A stretch of 64,000 nt of DNA from Babylonia areolata (lineage: Eukaryota > Mollusca > Gastropoda > Neogastropoda > Buccinidae): contig NC_134878.1 of NCBI RefSeq assembly GCF_041734735.1, forward strand, positions 33,106,134-33,170,133, written 5' to 3'. Below, in pieces: positions 9,541-21,737 of the stretch. Positions within the stretch are counted from its first letter, which is position 1. Every line of letters begins with the position of its first letter. The position numbers and the translations under genes are program-made. The notes under the pieces are model-generated. The model was not told the DNA's origin and did not search any database. It saw only the letters and a list, made by a program, of their open reading frames with translations.

Positions 9541-12360
9541 CGAAAAATTAAGACACAGAAGAAACTGAAACAAGAACGGCACCGAACCGGATGCAAACCA
9601 TTCAGCCCCCATGGTGGAATACCGACACACAGAGAGCCTGGATAGAAGAACACGCGGCTGTCAAACTTTGGCAAAAAGAAAGAACAAAACCTTCTCCGGA
9701 CAAAGATATCAGTGAAACAAAAATGAAAGAAAAAACAAAACAGTTTGAAGTCATTGCTCAAGAGGCCAAAAATGGCAAGTGAAAACAGCTTTGCGAGGCA
9801 CTCAGTTATGACACAACACTGTCAAAGTTCTGGCAATTCTATCGTCGCATGGAAGGGAAAACGTGCACAACAACAACCCCAGGCATGTTAGATACAGATT
9901 GAACCAAGCTTAAGACAAACGAAGAAAAAGGATCCGCCCTGCTCAAACGCATCATACAACAGAGCGATCAAAGAAACTTAGATGAAAAAAAAAAAGAAAT
10001 ATGTTGAGGAGTTAAACCAATCCCTTTTGCAGACTGGACCCGATGATGACTTGACAATAGATGATCGAAACGAAGCAGTAGCTAAATGCAAGAAAGAATC
10101 GGCTCCTGGCCCAGACAAAGTTTGTTGCTTGGACATCAAGGAGTTATCGGAAGAAGACAGAAGCAAACTTTTCAATTTTTATCAAAACAGTTTCCACGAT
10201 GGACATGTGCTGGAGGACTGGACACAAAACTTCTTAAAACCCATACCAAAACCAGGAAAGGACCATCGTCAGGTAAGCGGCTACCGAATCCTAACCATGC
10301 AAAACATTGCTGGATAGCTCATGGAACGCATGATAGCCAGGAAACGTGCAAGGGATCTTGAACACAGGCACATTCTCCCTTCAAATCAAGGTGGTTACAG
10401 AACAGGTAAGTCCACATGGGAAAATGCGGCTGCTTTCGCATAATTTTTTTATGAGGTATATGAAGGATTTCAAAGAAAAGAAGAAACACTAGCAGTAGCA
10501 ATCGACCTTGAAGATGCCTACAATAAAGTCCAGTTTGCGTACCTCATGGAGCTGCTACTACTTTGAAGATATCGAGTAAGTTTGACACTGACAAAATGGA
10601 TAGCAGCAGCGCTTCAGGAAAGAACCGTCGTCCTACGCCTCGGAGATTGGATGTCTGCACCTTCTAAACTATCCATGGGACTGCCACAAGGGTCTCCGCT
10701 CTCTCCTGTCCTCTACAACGTCTACACGAAGGGCCTTGCAGACTTAAACAACAATGGAATAGCTCGGGTGCCTATTCTTGCGGACGATGGCCTGGTCTTC
10801 AAAACTTCGAAAGATGCTCAGGAAAGAACTAAAGCCGTCCAGAAACAACTGAATAATATCGCTCAATGGTGCAAGGACACAGGATCTTCCATCAATCCAA
10901 CGAAAGCTCAAACGTTGTTGTGCACCCTCAACAACAGAACCGCGAGCACATCACCTACCACCTGTGTCATTCGACGGAATTCAAATCGAGAAAACCGAAT
11001 GCCTACGCCACCTAGGAATACAGTTCGACAGGATGCTGACCTTCAGAAAACATACGGAAAATACTGTTCTCAAATGCAAAAAGGGTCTTTCAGTCTAAAA
11101 AGCAATGGCAACCAAAGGTAGTGAACAATGCCACCTCTTCCTGCTATATCAATCACTCGTCCTCAGTGTGATCGACTACGGACTTGGGCAAACAACACCG
11201 TCTCAAAGCAGCCTCCTAAAATTAGAAAGAGTTCAAAATGAAGCTATGAGGCAGGCTGATCCTTGGAACAACAAAAGACACGCTCACGAAAACCATGCGA
11301 TACCTGCTTGAACTTCGTTCAGTGTAGGTCAGAAACAAGTTAGAACAGGTTAAGACCTACTTCAGAGCATTAGAAAACCCTGAAAACCCACTGCATGACA
11401 AAATCAAGGAACCAAAAGGCAGCCGTCTAGGACGAGGAAGAACATGGATGGGGCAAGCAGAAGACACAATCCAGCTGGTATGCCTGACTGCAAGACTGAA
11501 AGAAACAAAAGAATGGGAGGAAAACCCCGAAAACCTCAATCATCTATCCAACACAACCATTTCACCGACTCTAGGAAGACATTGTCGGCTGGGAATGGCC
11601 GGAGGGCAAAACTAATGCAGAAGTGAAGCTACTCATAGAAGAAAATAGTAAAGAAGAGGACATCATCATATACACAGATGGCTCAGTCACCAAAGGCCAG
11701 TCCGGTTGGGGATTCACTGCGAAACAAAATGGAAAAACAATTAGGGAAGAGAATGCTGCCTACAAAGTCACCTCTACCTAACGATGGAAGTTGAAGCTGT
11801 GACACATGCCCTCCAGTGGCTATCATCTATCCATATGCCAGGAAACCAACATGCCATGATTCTAACGGACACAATGAACCTCATACAGAAAATTGAAAGC
11901 AGAGTGGGAAGCCCAGCTCGAGTGGCATGAGGCAATGCGCAACTTTCAAATTAAAACTCTAACATGGTCATACTGCCCGGGACATGCAGGTGTTAAGGGA
12001 AATGAGCGAGCTGACAGACTTGCTGGTTACGCAACAACAACGAGCGGCCTACACTCTAGAAAAATCGGAAATCCTCAGAAAAGTCAAAGAATACCAAAAA
12101 GAACAGGTACAATGCCATCACACCATCGATCGCCTCAAATAAATAAAGGTAGAGAGAGGGAGCGGCCGTAAGTCTAGCATGAAAGGTAGAGCACGATGCT
12201 TTGCAAATCAAACGAATATCGGCATCATTTCCAAACCAACGCAGATTACTTCAAAACGGAACAGAGTCTCTGCAGGCTTTATCAAATACAATAGACTGAG
12301 CAACACCTAGACGCCACGTTCTTGGCATCAGCGGAGATCTTTTCCCACCCCTCTTGCGGC
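9541..12360 (+). mobile_element. Degraded non-LTR retrotransposon with reverse transcriptase and RNase H (I-superclade type)
   Basis: A 5'-truncated LINE with no endonuclease domain seen. Reverse transcriptase blocks run from about 9990: ESAPGPDK, FLKPIPKPGKDHR, NQGGYRTGKST, VAIDLEDAYNKV, GLPQGSPLSPVLYN and LADDGLVF, the catalytic box with L in place of the usual Y or F. After a C-terminal region, an RNase H domain is readable: IYTDGSVTKGQSGWGF near 11670, and CPGHAGVKGNERADRLAGY near 11975. RNase H after the RT is known for the I, R1 and LOA groups of LINEs. The reading frame changes several times and stops occur at about 9781, 10315, 10440 and 10565, so it is dead. 9541-9590 and 12175-12360 are probably element flank. 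Confidence 0.8.
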
Positions 12361-12584
12361 CAATCAGTGGCAGTCTCTGTGCGTGTGTGTATGTACGTGT
12401 TTGTGTGTCTGTGTGTTTGTGTGCGTGCGCGAGGGTGTAAGTGTACACATGTGTCAGGAGAGCTCTGTTCACGTGCATGCGTGCAGTGCGCGCGCGCGCG
12501 CGCGCGCGCGTGTGTGTAGAGGATGAGGTATGTGTATGCATGCATGTCTTCACTGTGGGAGCAACGGAATATTGGAACGTGCGG

Positions 12585-12615
<31 letters not shown>

Positions 12616-12998
12616 CATACATATATATATATATATATATATGGTGGTGGGGTGGGGGTGGGAGGGATATGGGCGTATCAAGTGTGTGTGTGCTTGTACA
12701 AGTAAATGTGTGTGGGGGGGTTTGGGGGGTGGGAGTGGGGGGGGGGAGGGTAGATGTGTGTGTGCCGTGGAAGCTGTGATGTGTAGCCTAGAAATGCCTC
12801 GGAGTGTGTGGAGGAGGGGGTGGGTGCAGGGTAATGTGTGTGTGTGCGTGTTCACGTGGTGCTCATGTACGTTTATGTGTATTTGATCGTGCTTTCATAT
12901 CTGTGAAACTATATGTTTGTTGCATATCTGCTATTCATGTGTGTGTGCGTGTATGTTTGAACGTGTTTGCATGTTTTACATTTATTTGCTTATTTATC

Positions 12999-13052
<54 letters not shown>

Positions 13053-13361
13053 CGCGCGCGCGCGCCTAGAGTTGAATTAATTGATTTTATCTTTTTAAAA
13101 TATATATATATATATTTATATATTTATTTTGTATTTATTTTTTTGTTTAATTTAATTTTTGTTATTTACTTCTTTCTTCTTTTTTGTCATTTTATTATTT
13201 TATTTTTTATTTTTATCATTTATTATTTATTTTATTTATTTATTTTTATTTATTTATTCTTAATTTTTGTTATTTTTATTTCATTTATGTTATTTTATCT
13301 TATTTATTTTATTGTTATTTATTTTATTTATTTATTTTTTATTTCATTTTATTATTATTTT
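12361..13361. repeat. Low-complexity block: GT/GC/TA tracts and a T-rich run
   Basis: Includes (CG)n at about 12489-12510, (TA)n at 12591-12641, GGGT-rich sequence at 12640-12760, and (GT)n running into (GC)n at 13002-13066. A TTTAT-type low-complexity run spans 13090-13361. Long frames here encode VCVC or IYIY peptides only. Alternating CG/GT tracts are potential Z-DNA. Confidence 0.9.
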
Positions 13362-13498
13362 TCTCAAGGCCTGACTAAGCGCGTTGGGTTACGCTGCTCA
13401 GTGGTCAGGCATCTGCTTGGCAGATGTGGTGTAGCGTATATGGATTTTACCGAACGCAGTAACGCCTCCTTGAGCTACTGATACTGATACTGATATTA
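13362..13498 (+). repeat. Short interspersed repeat C with (ACTGAT)n tail
   Basis: Starts CTCAAGGCCTGACTAAGCGC, contains a GGTCAGGCATCTGCTTGGCA block and ends GCCTCCTTGAGCTACTGATACTGATACTGAT. Matching copies lie on the minus strand at 27627-27735 and 33896-34017. No clear pol III A and B boxes, so it may be a non-tRNA SINE or the 3' module of a larger one. Confidence 0.7.
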
Positions 13499-14044
13499 GT
13501 AAATCAGTTGAATAGGTTGTCCTAACACAACCCACTACTATTGACTCGCATGTTGTAACCCATTCTGTCCATTCAGGCTCTTCTTACATGATGGAACTAC
13601 CGACCGTGATCGTGCACGACGTCCTCGATTGACGCCGCACACTGGGTCGACGTGCCTTTGATCATGACTTGTCCGGTTTACAGTCTCGGGTTCTGCCTAA
13701 CTGGCAGTCCAGTCCGTCGAGTCCTGGATGACTGAGTCACCTCGGAGGCATTGATTCGAGCATTTGCCTCTTGCAGCTGTTTGTGCATCATCGTCTTCAT
13801 GTCGGTCGAATGTAAGGTGAGATAAGCCCTCTCCCCCCCCCCCCCGCCCCCTCGAACCATTTTACTGTTGAATTTTGTTTATTTTATCAACGGGTCCTTA
13901 CTTTCACGGTGCGACAAATCATGTGCGCGAACTGCGCATGTAAAGAAGCACCGATGAACAACTTCCGCTCATGTAGGTCAATGGCCGAACTTCCAACAGA
14001 GTGATCTGTTCTCAAGACGACGGACAGAAAATTTCGCCTGCAAG
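13499..14044 (+). promoter_or_regulatory. BLCAP upstream region with uORFs
   Basis: The non-coding lead into BLCAP has scattered CpGs and an ETS-like ACTTCCG at 13961. If transcribed, the leader would carry three upstream starts: ATG-TAA at 13938-13943, ATG-TAG at 13971-13976 (both start-stop elements), and a 16-codon frame from 13954 to 14004 ending MAELPTE, with an internal ATG at 13981. In vertebrates BLCAP has a non-coding 5' exon. Here a pyrimidine-rich AG (TTGCCTCTTGCAG, near 13776) is one possible acceptor. Confidence 0.4.
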
Positions 14045-14296
14045 ATGTATTGCCTCCAGTGGTTGATTCCTGTTCTGTTGATGCCGAAACCTTTAAATCC
14101 GGCGTTCATTTACAACCACGCCATGTTCATTATCCTGTATTTGACTGGATTTTTCCTCGTGAGGAAACCGTGCACAATCTGCAGTCTTGTCTTCATGGCT
14201 GCTGTGTTCTTGATCTGTTACAACTGTGTTGGCAACTGTATTTTGTGGCACTGCACGAAGGAAGAGTGTCAGGGCGCAGATTGTGAACTTGGATGA
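14045..14296 (+). CDS. BLCAP: BLCAP apoptosis-inducing factor homologue
   Basis: An 83-residue protein starting [20 protein letters not shown], which I recognise as the N-terminus of bladder cancer-associated protein (87 aa in human, [20 protein letters not shown]). The RKPCTIC segment after the first membrane span (residues 40-46) and the cysteine-rich second span ending [13 protein letters not shown] are also conserved. Two membrane segments are predicted at about 19-39 and 43-63, with a short acidic tail that is 4 residues shorter than in human. The N-terminal YxxQ motif (YCLQ) is kept. The coding sequence lies in one exon, as in vertebrates. Known role: a small, very conserved membrane protein that restrains growth and affects STAT3 signalling in mammals; its molecular activity is unclear. 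In mammals codons Y2, Q5 and K15 are A-to-I edited. The matching codons here (TAT, CAG, AAA) still hold an A, but editing cannot be judged from DNA. Confidence 0.96.
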   Translation: MYCLQWLIPVLLMPKPLNPAFIYNHAMFIILYLTGFFLVRKPCTICSLVFMAAVFLICYNCVGNCILWHCTKEECQGADCELG

Positions 14297-14654
14297 ACAA
14301 GCAGCTGTGCAAAAACTGTATCGCAATCGGATATGAGTAACCTCGTCGTGATAGGCTGCTGCATGTGAATGGGTGATCCAGTCATGTTGATTAAAACAAA
14401 AGAAAGAAAGAAAGAAAGAAAAAAAGTCATGTTAAGTGATTTGACTCGTAACGAGTACGACTTGATCGACAGACATTGTACAGAGTTAAAGTGAAACGAA
14501 AACCTATGTGCCACCCGAGTTTGTATTCCAAATACTTTTCAAACCCACTCCAAGCGAATGTGATTGCCATGGACTCAGACTGAATCTTGGTGGTGTGTTC
14601 TGTTTTTTAATGTCAAACATTGTATTACATCATGAACATAATCCATCCATCCTA

Positions 14655-14660
14655 AATAAA
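14655..14660 (+). terminator. Possible BLCAP poly(A) signal
   Basis: AATAAA, 359 bases after the BLCAP stop codon, followed by T-rich sequence. Other AATAAA hexamers occur further downstream, so a longer 3' UTR is equally possible. Confidence 0.4.
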
Positions 14661-16083
14661 AACACTGTAAATATTTTTATTGCACCCAGCTCCCAGCTGA
14701 CTTTTATTCCGACATGAGCATCTTTTGTGTGGATGAGTGACGCTTTGTTCCCAACGCTGTGTGACAGTTTCATCCGTTCTGTTTAACTGTCACAGAACCT
14801 GAAGAAGAAAACAGAAAACCCCGAAAAGAAAACATTCTGTTGATATTGAAGCTCGAACAATGAATGTGAAAGTGTATGCAGTTTATTTGCAGTAGATGTG
14901 CTCCTGAAAGTGGATTATTTGCAGTATATCAGTTATATGTGATCAACTGTGTGGATGACTGTTAAAAACTGTGAAACTTCTGAAATTGGTCTCTTCATCC
15001 CCTTTCCCACCCACTTCCATCTTATTTATAATCCACTTTATGAATTACACTGACAGTGAAAACTGTGTAATGTTTCAGTTCATGTCACTCCCACTTCAGA
15101 TGAATATTCTAGAGTATAGACATTGATGACTTTTTCTTTATAAATTCTTTATGTAGTATTTTATGAGTCCAACTGAAACATTAGTTAAACAATTGTGGAG
15201 AGAAGGATAGATGAATTCTTCTCTTTTCTTTTTAATTCAGAAAAAAACAAAAAACAACAACATTTTAATACAAGTATTTTGTTGATTAAACGAAGATCAG
15301 GTATACCACAGGTTTGATATTATTAGGTTTAGGCAAGGCTAATTCATAGACCTGTTGTACAACTTGTACCCCTAACTATAGCAGTATTGGTAAAATGATT
15401 TTGGAAGGGATCAGTCTGCACTCAAATATTTGGGTCAACCATTACCAGCATTAGTACACACTGACAGTGACACAGAGATAACTGGTAACACTAATAATTG
15501 TAACAGTGAAAGGTGCATGAAATTCAAAAACTTCTACTGATACCATATTAGAAATAGTACAATTGTCATAACTTTTTACATGTCAGCTATCACAGTTACC
15601 TCAGCAACATTTCTTCAGTTGACAAAAATAAGTGAGAATGTGATCTGAATAATGTGAAAGTAATACTAATGTAAAAAAAACACACAAAAAAACCCCAAAA
15701 AAACAACAAATGTATACATACTGTTTCTAATTAATTTATGATACATAGACAGTAAAATATGTTGTTCATGAACTTGTGATATAGAAGTAGGAGACAGCAT
15801 CGTATCTCGAAACTTTCATTGAGTTTCAGTTGACAAGTTAAACATTTATTTATTTTATTTTTTCACTTTTTTTTTTCAAATATCAACCATGAATATTGGT
15901 AGCTTGAGCAAATGTTGAATTTGATACATTCTCTCAAAATAAAAAGCTAACGTTTGAACAGATTATACAATGAATATACACTGAAAAGTGAAATTATACA
16001 AAATAGCTTTTTATTTTATAAAGTTTCGTGTTGTGTACAGTTTAATTAAAATGAAACTTGAAAAAGTTGAAGAAAAAATGAAT

Positions 16084-16117
<34 letters not shown>

Positions 16118-16233
16118 TTTTATTTCCTGGTAAATTTACTGGTAGTTAATGGACTATATAATTTTCTTCCATATTATTATTATTATTGCAGTTTGAGTCA
16201 CTTGATTTTCACTCTATATGCATGCATACACGT

Positions 16234-16265
<32 letters not shown>

Positions 16266-17498
16266 AGCTCCATAAATCATTTCTTTAATTCTTGATTGGC
16301 AGAGCTCCGCTTTGTTATTGTTCAGTAATTTTCAGTTGGGTTTGTTTGCCAGTTGGTTAAATTATATATAATTGTGGGATTGTTTTGTTTATTGCAGATG
16401 TTGTTAATTTGTTGTATGCACACAGCACAGTAATGATTCTGTTAACATAAACTTCAGGACTTGACATTCTCAAATCTTGTTCCTTAGTGTTATACTTTAT
16501 TAGCGTAAGTTTTGTTGGGTGTATTTTTCACCACCTTCTGGACATTTGGTAGATTTTTTCCTTTCCAACACTCTTTTGTTTAGGTCTTTTCCTTGCCTTA
16601 TCATGAATTTATTTATTTATTTTGCTGGTCTACTAGTATTCACCTATATTTTTTCTAGAACTTTTTTTTCTTTTCTTTTTGGTGGTGTCTTTTTCTAGCC
16701 ATTATACTAGTGTGGCATAATGGCAGAGCTGTTCAGTTACAGTAGAGATGATCCATGGTGTCCAGAGAAAACACAGATATAGTACATACACAATTACTGA
16801 GGAACAGTTGAACAACTGTTAATGTGGACACATGAGCGCTTGTTAACACTATGACCGAGACATAATAATCACAACGTCATAACTGGCATCAACACAGTGG
16901 CATGAGAGCAACTGGCCTGTCCGAAACATGTCATCACACTCCATCACACTCCGGCCTGGTGAGCATGCTCCATTGTGTGTTCAAACTGAAGCATTCTTCT
17001 AAGTGCCCTCTCATAGGAAAGAATTTTTTGTATTCCCTTTTTCACCTAGAATTTGTGGTTTGCCCGCTGACAGTTTTTGGTTTTGTATGTCTGTTGATAT
17101 AATTCTATTAAGTTACTTTTGGTAATAGTAATATTATTCTATCTTTGTCAGTTTGTGTTGGGTACTTTTCTTTTTTTCATCTTCTTTTTTTTAATTTAAA
17201 AAAAAAATCCACTGGTAAAAAATTGACGAAATGCTGTATGATCAATGTGAGAGGCATGTCCTTGGTGTGTTTGCATGATTATGACTGCCTTTGTGCTTCA
17301 TTTTCTTTTCCAGATTTTTTTTCCCCTCCTCCTTCTGGTTATGTTGAACCCTTATTCAGTTATTGATAGTGTTTTCAGCCCTGATATTGCTCTAATGTTA
17401 TAGCTGGCTGAGCCATATAAATTATAAGCAACAAATGATGAATTGTCTCATGGTGCTTTTCATATTAAGATTTTTTCCCCCACCTGTGCACATGTGTG
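14661..17498. other. AT-rich intergenic or 3' UTR sequence, nothing recognised
   Basis: AT-rich, with short GT and CT microsatellites at 16082-16113 and 16238-16265 and poly-A/T runs. I see no exon-like frame and no repeat family. Confidence 0.5.
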
Positions 17499-17882
17499 AC
17501 GGGCGCAATAGCCAAGTGGTTAAACTTAAAGCCATGGATTTTTAGTCTGAGGGTCCTGGGTTCGAATCTGGGTAACGGCGCCTGGTGGGTTAAGGGTGGA
17601 GATTTTTCCCATCTCCACGTCAACAGATGTGCAGACCTGCTTGTGTCAGAACCCCCTTCATGTGTATATATATGCAAGCAGGAGATCAAATATGCATGTT
17701 AAAGATACTTTAATCCCTGTCAGCGTTCAGTGGGTTATGGAAACAAGAACATATCCAGTATGCACACTCCTGAAAATGGAGTATGGCTGCCACATGGCGG
17801 GGTTAAAAAACGGGTCATACATGTAAAAGCTCACTGTGTTCGTACGAGTGAGCGTGGGAGTTGCAGCCCACAAACGAAGTTT

Positions 17883-17885
<3 letters not shown>
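17499..17885 (+). repeat. SINE family A, full-length, plus orientation
   Basis: Head GGGCGCAATAGCCAAGTGG (A-box) with B-box GGTTCGAATCTG, the agacctgcttgtgtcagaac body block, and the end gggagttgcagcccac. It is followed by a (CA)n(TA)n tract at 17886-17932. Confidence 0.85.
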
Positions 17886-17933
<48 letters not shown>

Positions 17934-17997
17934 GTATGTGTTTTTTCCCCAGTATTGGTATGATTGAGACAAAAAATGAAAAATACCACATTTTGTA

Positions 17998-18132
17998 TTA
18001 TAAAAGCCCTGAAAAGGAAGTATGGCTGCTTACATGGCGGAGTAAAAACGGTCATACATGTTTAAGCCCACTCGTGTAGACGGTGTACATACAAGTGAAC
18101 GTGGGAGTTGCAGCCCATGAACGAAGAAGAAG
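17998..18132 (+). repeat. SINE family A, 3' fragment
   Basis: The last ~135 bases of the family A body: gtatggctgcttacatggcg, a cccactcgtgta block, then gggagttgcagcccatgaac and GAAGAAGAAG. It sits just beyond the CA/TA tract that follows the full copy at 17499, in the same orientation. It could be a second insertion or a local duplication split by the microsatellite. Confidence 0.75.
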
Positions 18133-21088
18133 TATCCTTATATTTATAATTATTCTATTTCTGAAATTAATACTTATCGTTTTGGATAGTCCATGGCAGT
18201 GTGTTGAGTTGGCTAAGAAGTGTGTAAGACTAAGAGCATTTTAATTAGTAGATAAATGTTATTTCACTTCACAGGTCTTGAGTTTGTGTCAGTACTACTA
18301 GTAATTACTGATGGTAACCCCAACTCTTCTCTCCACTTGTGCCCCATTTTCTCCTAACAAGTAACTTTCAGGACAAGTCTCCTGAAGAATGTTTTGTACA
18401 CATAGAGAAGAATGTGTTAGATGGGTTCAACTTCGTTATTGGAAGAAAACTTAGTTAATTGTCTTAAAATTATGTTTTGATCGACCCAGTCATCATTTCC
18501 ACCCACAATTTCAGTATGGTATCACAAAATTGCTGCTGCTTGAAGCCTTGATTGACAGCAGAACTTCATGAATTATTCAGATGCAGTTAAAAATGCTTTT
18601 ATATGGAATACAAAAGAAATGATATGAGGGTGAACAAAATTTTTTGCACACTTTTTTTTTTAAATGGCAAACTACAAAGTATATAAGTTAGAAAATTAAC
18701 TTTACAAAATGATTCTCCTCGTGTACACAGATACCTGTACTGGTCAACACAGTGCATACACACTTCAGTCTGGCAGTGGTTATCTAGCTAAATGTTCAAT
18801 GCTGATAATCTGAACTCAATAATCAGGACAGAAGCACCTTTTTTTTTTCAGTTCTGAATTCAGTAGTTTTATGTTGTAATATCTTGTATGCAAGTTGAGG
18901 ACATGTGCGCTGACTCTTGCCAGGGGGGTGGGCATGGGGGGTGATTTTTTTTACTATATAAAAAAAAAACCCCAAAAAACCCCAACAACTGTTGATAAAC
19001 TTGGGTGATGATGAACTGTGAAAATTGTCCTTTGAGCAGACACTCAGTTTTTTTATGGTGAAATTCATGGTTGTCTTTTGTGTGTGTGTGCATCCTTTTC
19101 TTTTATATATTTTATATTTGGTATTGATTTTTGGTTTATCTAGAACTGTTAATCAGTTATGATTGAGTATATCAAATATAATTTTTAATTTTTTTAAAGC
19201 TGCATGATGCTCTTACTGGACCTTGTGGCCGACTTGGTGTGGCTACGGGGTACAAGTAAAATTGGAGGTTTTGGACACAAACAAAAAAAATTCCCCGTTT
19301 TTTTTTTTTTTTTAAATTAATTTTTTTTTTTACTGAAATTATTCTATTCATTTGGTGTTTTTTGTTTTGTTTTTTAGAACATGAAAATGGTGTGGGAAGT
19401 TAGGGACCTGTCCTGTGGACTCCCCTTACAAATTGATGTTTTGGGGTTGAGGTATTGTTGCATGACAGTGGTATTCTCAGACTTTTTGTTGCAACAGATT
19501 TCAGAGTTTTTCAGTACAAATTAAATTCCTTTTTTTCTTAGAAAGAAAGAAAGAAAGAAAAAAAACCCCACCTGATTACTGTTCTATGGATTAATCAATC
19601 TAGTTCATGTTGCTCACTTTGACAAGAACTGAAAAGTCTAACTCAAATATTACATGGCAGATTTCCTCAGTTTGTATTATGAAAAAGTGTGTGTGGAAAA
19701 AAAAAAAAGGTGAAGCATTGTCCTCCTGTTGGTAAGAAGAAGAAGAGAAAGTTACATAGTTAGAGGAATGTTGTTACACAATGACTTGTTGTGTGAGAGG
19801 CAACAGCAAGCTATACAGAGAACCAACCACATAGACACTGTGAATGCATGGAAGGGACAGAACATCTGTGACAGAAGGAGGAGTGACTTTCACTGGTGTC
19901 TTCATCCCAGTGAGTTGCAGATGAGATGATTGGCGGTGTACTCTTCAGTCGGCAAATTGTCACCCTTGCCTGAAGGTGGCATCAGACCAGACCAGTCTCA
20001 CTAGGGATTTTCACACAGATGAAGGAATCAGCTGCCCTCATCATTGCCTGTTTCGTCTCCAGGTGCTGAGTGTGTGTGTGTGTGTGTGTTTAATGTTGCT
20101 TTAGGATTCTTTCTGCAAGACAAGCAAGTTGAAACATGGTGGATTTACTTGGTGCTGTGGTCAGGTTCATATAAGTAACTTTATGGACAAATGTCCTGCT
20201 TCCAAGCATATCAGAATGTGAGTGTGTGAGCTTTAGTGTATACATGTGCGTGTGCAGATGTTCATGGTGTTGTTCATTTTATATGCAACTGTGGAGATAA
20301 TTGTGGTATTAAAGAATAAGTAAGACTAAGACACAGGAAGAGTTATAGAGCCAGGGAAATTGGATATTTCGCTGATTATTGAATTATTCCTTTAAAGGTG
20401 TTTTTGGTCTTGGTAGTTTAAATAGTATTATGTATTTAAGATGGTTCATGTTAACATCTTCAGTTTATGGGCCTTGTAGATGTATTTATGTGAATATAAA
20501 TTTTGATAAAAATGGGATGAATAATTGGAAGCAGATGTTTAAGCTGTTATTTCAAACAAAAAAGAAAAGAAAAAAAAAGTGGGTGTTCACTTCTTATTTC
20601 ATGGGGGTTTTTTTGGTTTTTTATTGTAAAAGTGTTGTTTTTTTGTTTTGTTTTTTAGACTTTAATAGAAATTTATAAAACTGTAGAACTTGGCAGTGAA
20701 GAAAACTAATAGGAAGAAAACCACTGGAGGTTGTTGTTTTTTTCTCCAGTGAAAAAAAGTTGCCATTTGAGGATGGTACTTATGCAGAAGTTGTGGGAAT
20801 ACAGTCTCTCAACTTTGGTAAAATGTAGGTTGGCAGTTTTTCATTTACCTCTTTTATATCTTGTTTGTTACTTCATTCATCCATTGGATGGACATTTTTT
20901 TAGCCAGTCATTTGTGTTCACTTTGTCTTTTACCTTCACCTGAAATCTTGACACTGCATGGAATTTGTTTACATTGGTAATCGTTTTCTTCTGCTGAGTG
21001 TTTGGACAGTTATGCAGAATGGAGATCACTAGATGTAAAATAAGTTATTTCTAGGAAAGAGCATGGACAGACCACTTATTGGTGCTGT
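18133..21088. other. AT-rich intergenic sequence, nothing recognised
   Basis: Contains homopolymer A/T runs and short GT tracts (for example 20072-20089). No coding exon or repeat family could be supported. Confidence 0.5.
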
Positions 21089-21257
21089 TTAACCTCTTCA
21101 GTGCCTCATGATGGAAATTTCGTTAAGTTCTGAAGTGCTTGAAAATCCCCATGATTGATAAATCTGTGATCGTCCTAGTAGGAATTTTTCTACAGTCTCT
21201 GTTTTTAGTTATGGATTTCCAATGCACCAGTGGGAAAACTTGTTATGTCTGCTTTGA

Positions 21258-21326
<69 letters not shown>

Positions 21327-21737
21327 AAGATTAAAGAGCAATTTGTATGTGAACTTTGCACAGTCATTCCAGGATGTTATCTGTAGTACCCGATTCAGAA
21401 ATTCAATTTTATTAATATTGAATTTTTTCATGTACTTCATTGTTTTATCTTGGCTGTTTTTTTGTTGTTGTTTTTTTTATAATTTAAACTGACGATCTAT
21501 GACACATACAGAAATAATGTAAAATTTCTCATTATGGTTCACTCATTGCTAATCAGAGAGAGAGAGAAATTGATAGTCTTAATTTTTCATTCAGAAAAGT
21601 GTGGTTCATGCATGTATACTTTCTTGCAGTAGTATGCGTGCTAGAATTTTTCTTTTTCTATTACCCTTCACGGCCAAAAACCACCTGGCAAATCAAAAGA
21701 ACAAGCCTGGATAAAAGTGTGGCACTGAAGAGGTTAA
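21089..21737. mobile_element. piggyBac-like MITE (non-autonomous DNA transposon)
   Basis: Bounded by TTAA at 21089-21092 and at 21734-21737. Immediately inside are perfect 13-bp inverted repeats: CCTCTTCAGTGCC at 21093-21105 and GGCACTGAAGAGG at 21721-21733. A TTAA target duplication plus CC...GG terminal repeats is the hallmark of the piggyBac superfamily. The interior (~620 bp) has no transposase frame and contains a (TA)n tract at 21262-21321. The perfect ends suggest a fairly young insertion. Confidence 0.8.

Noticed and set aside
17505-17590. tRNA gene (A- and B-box present)
   Set aside because: The anticodon arm does not fold as a tRNA, and the sequence continues into the shared SINE body.
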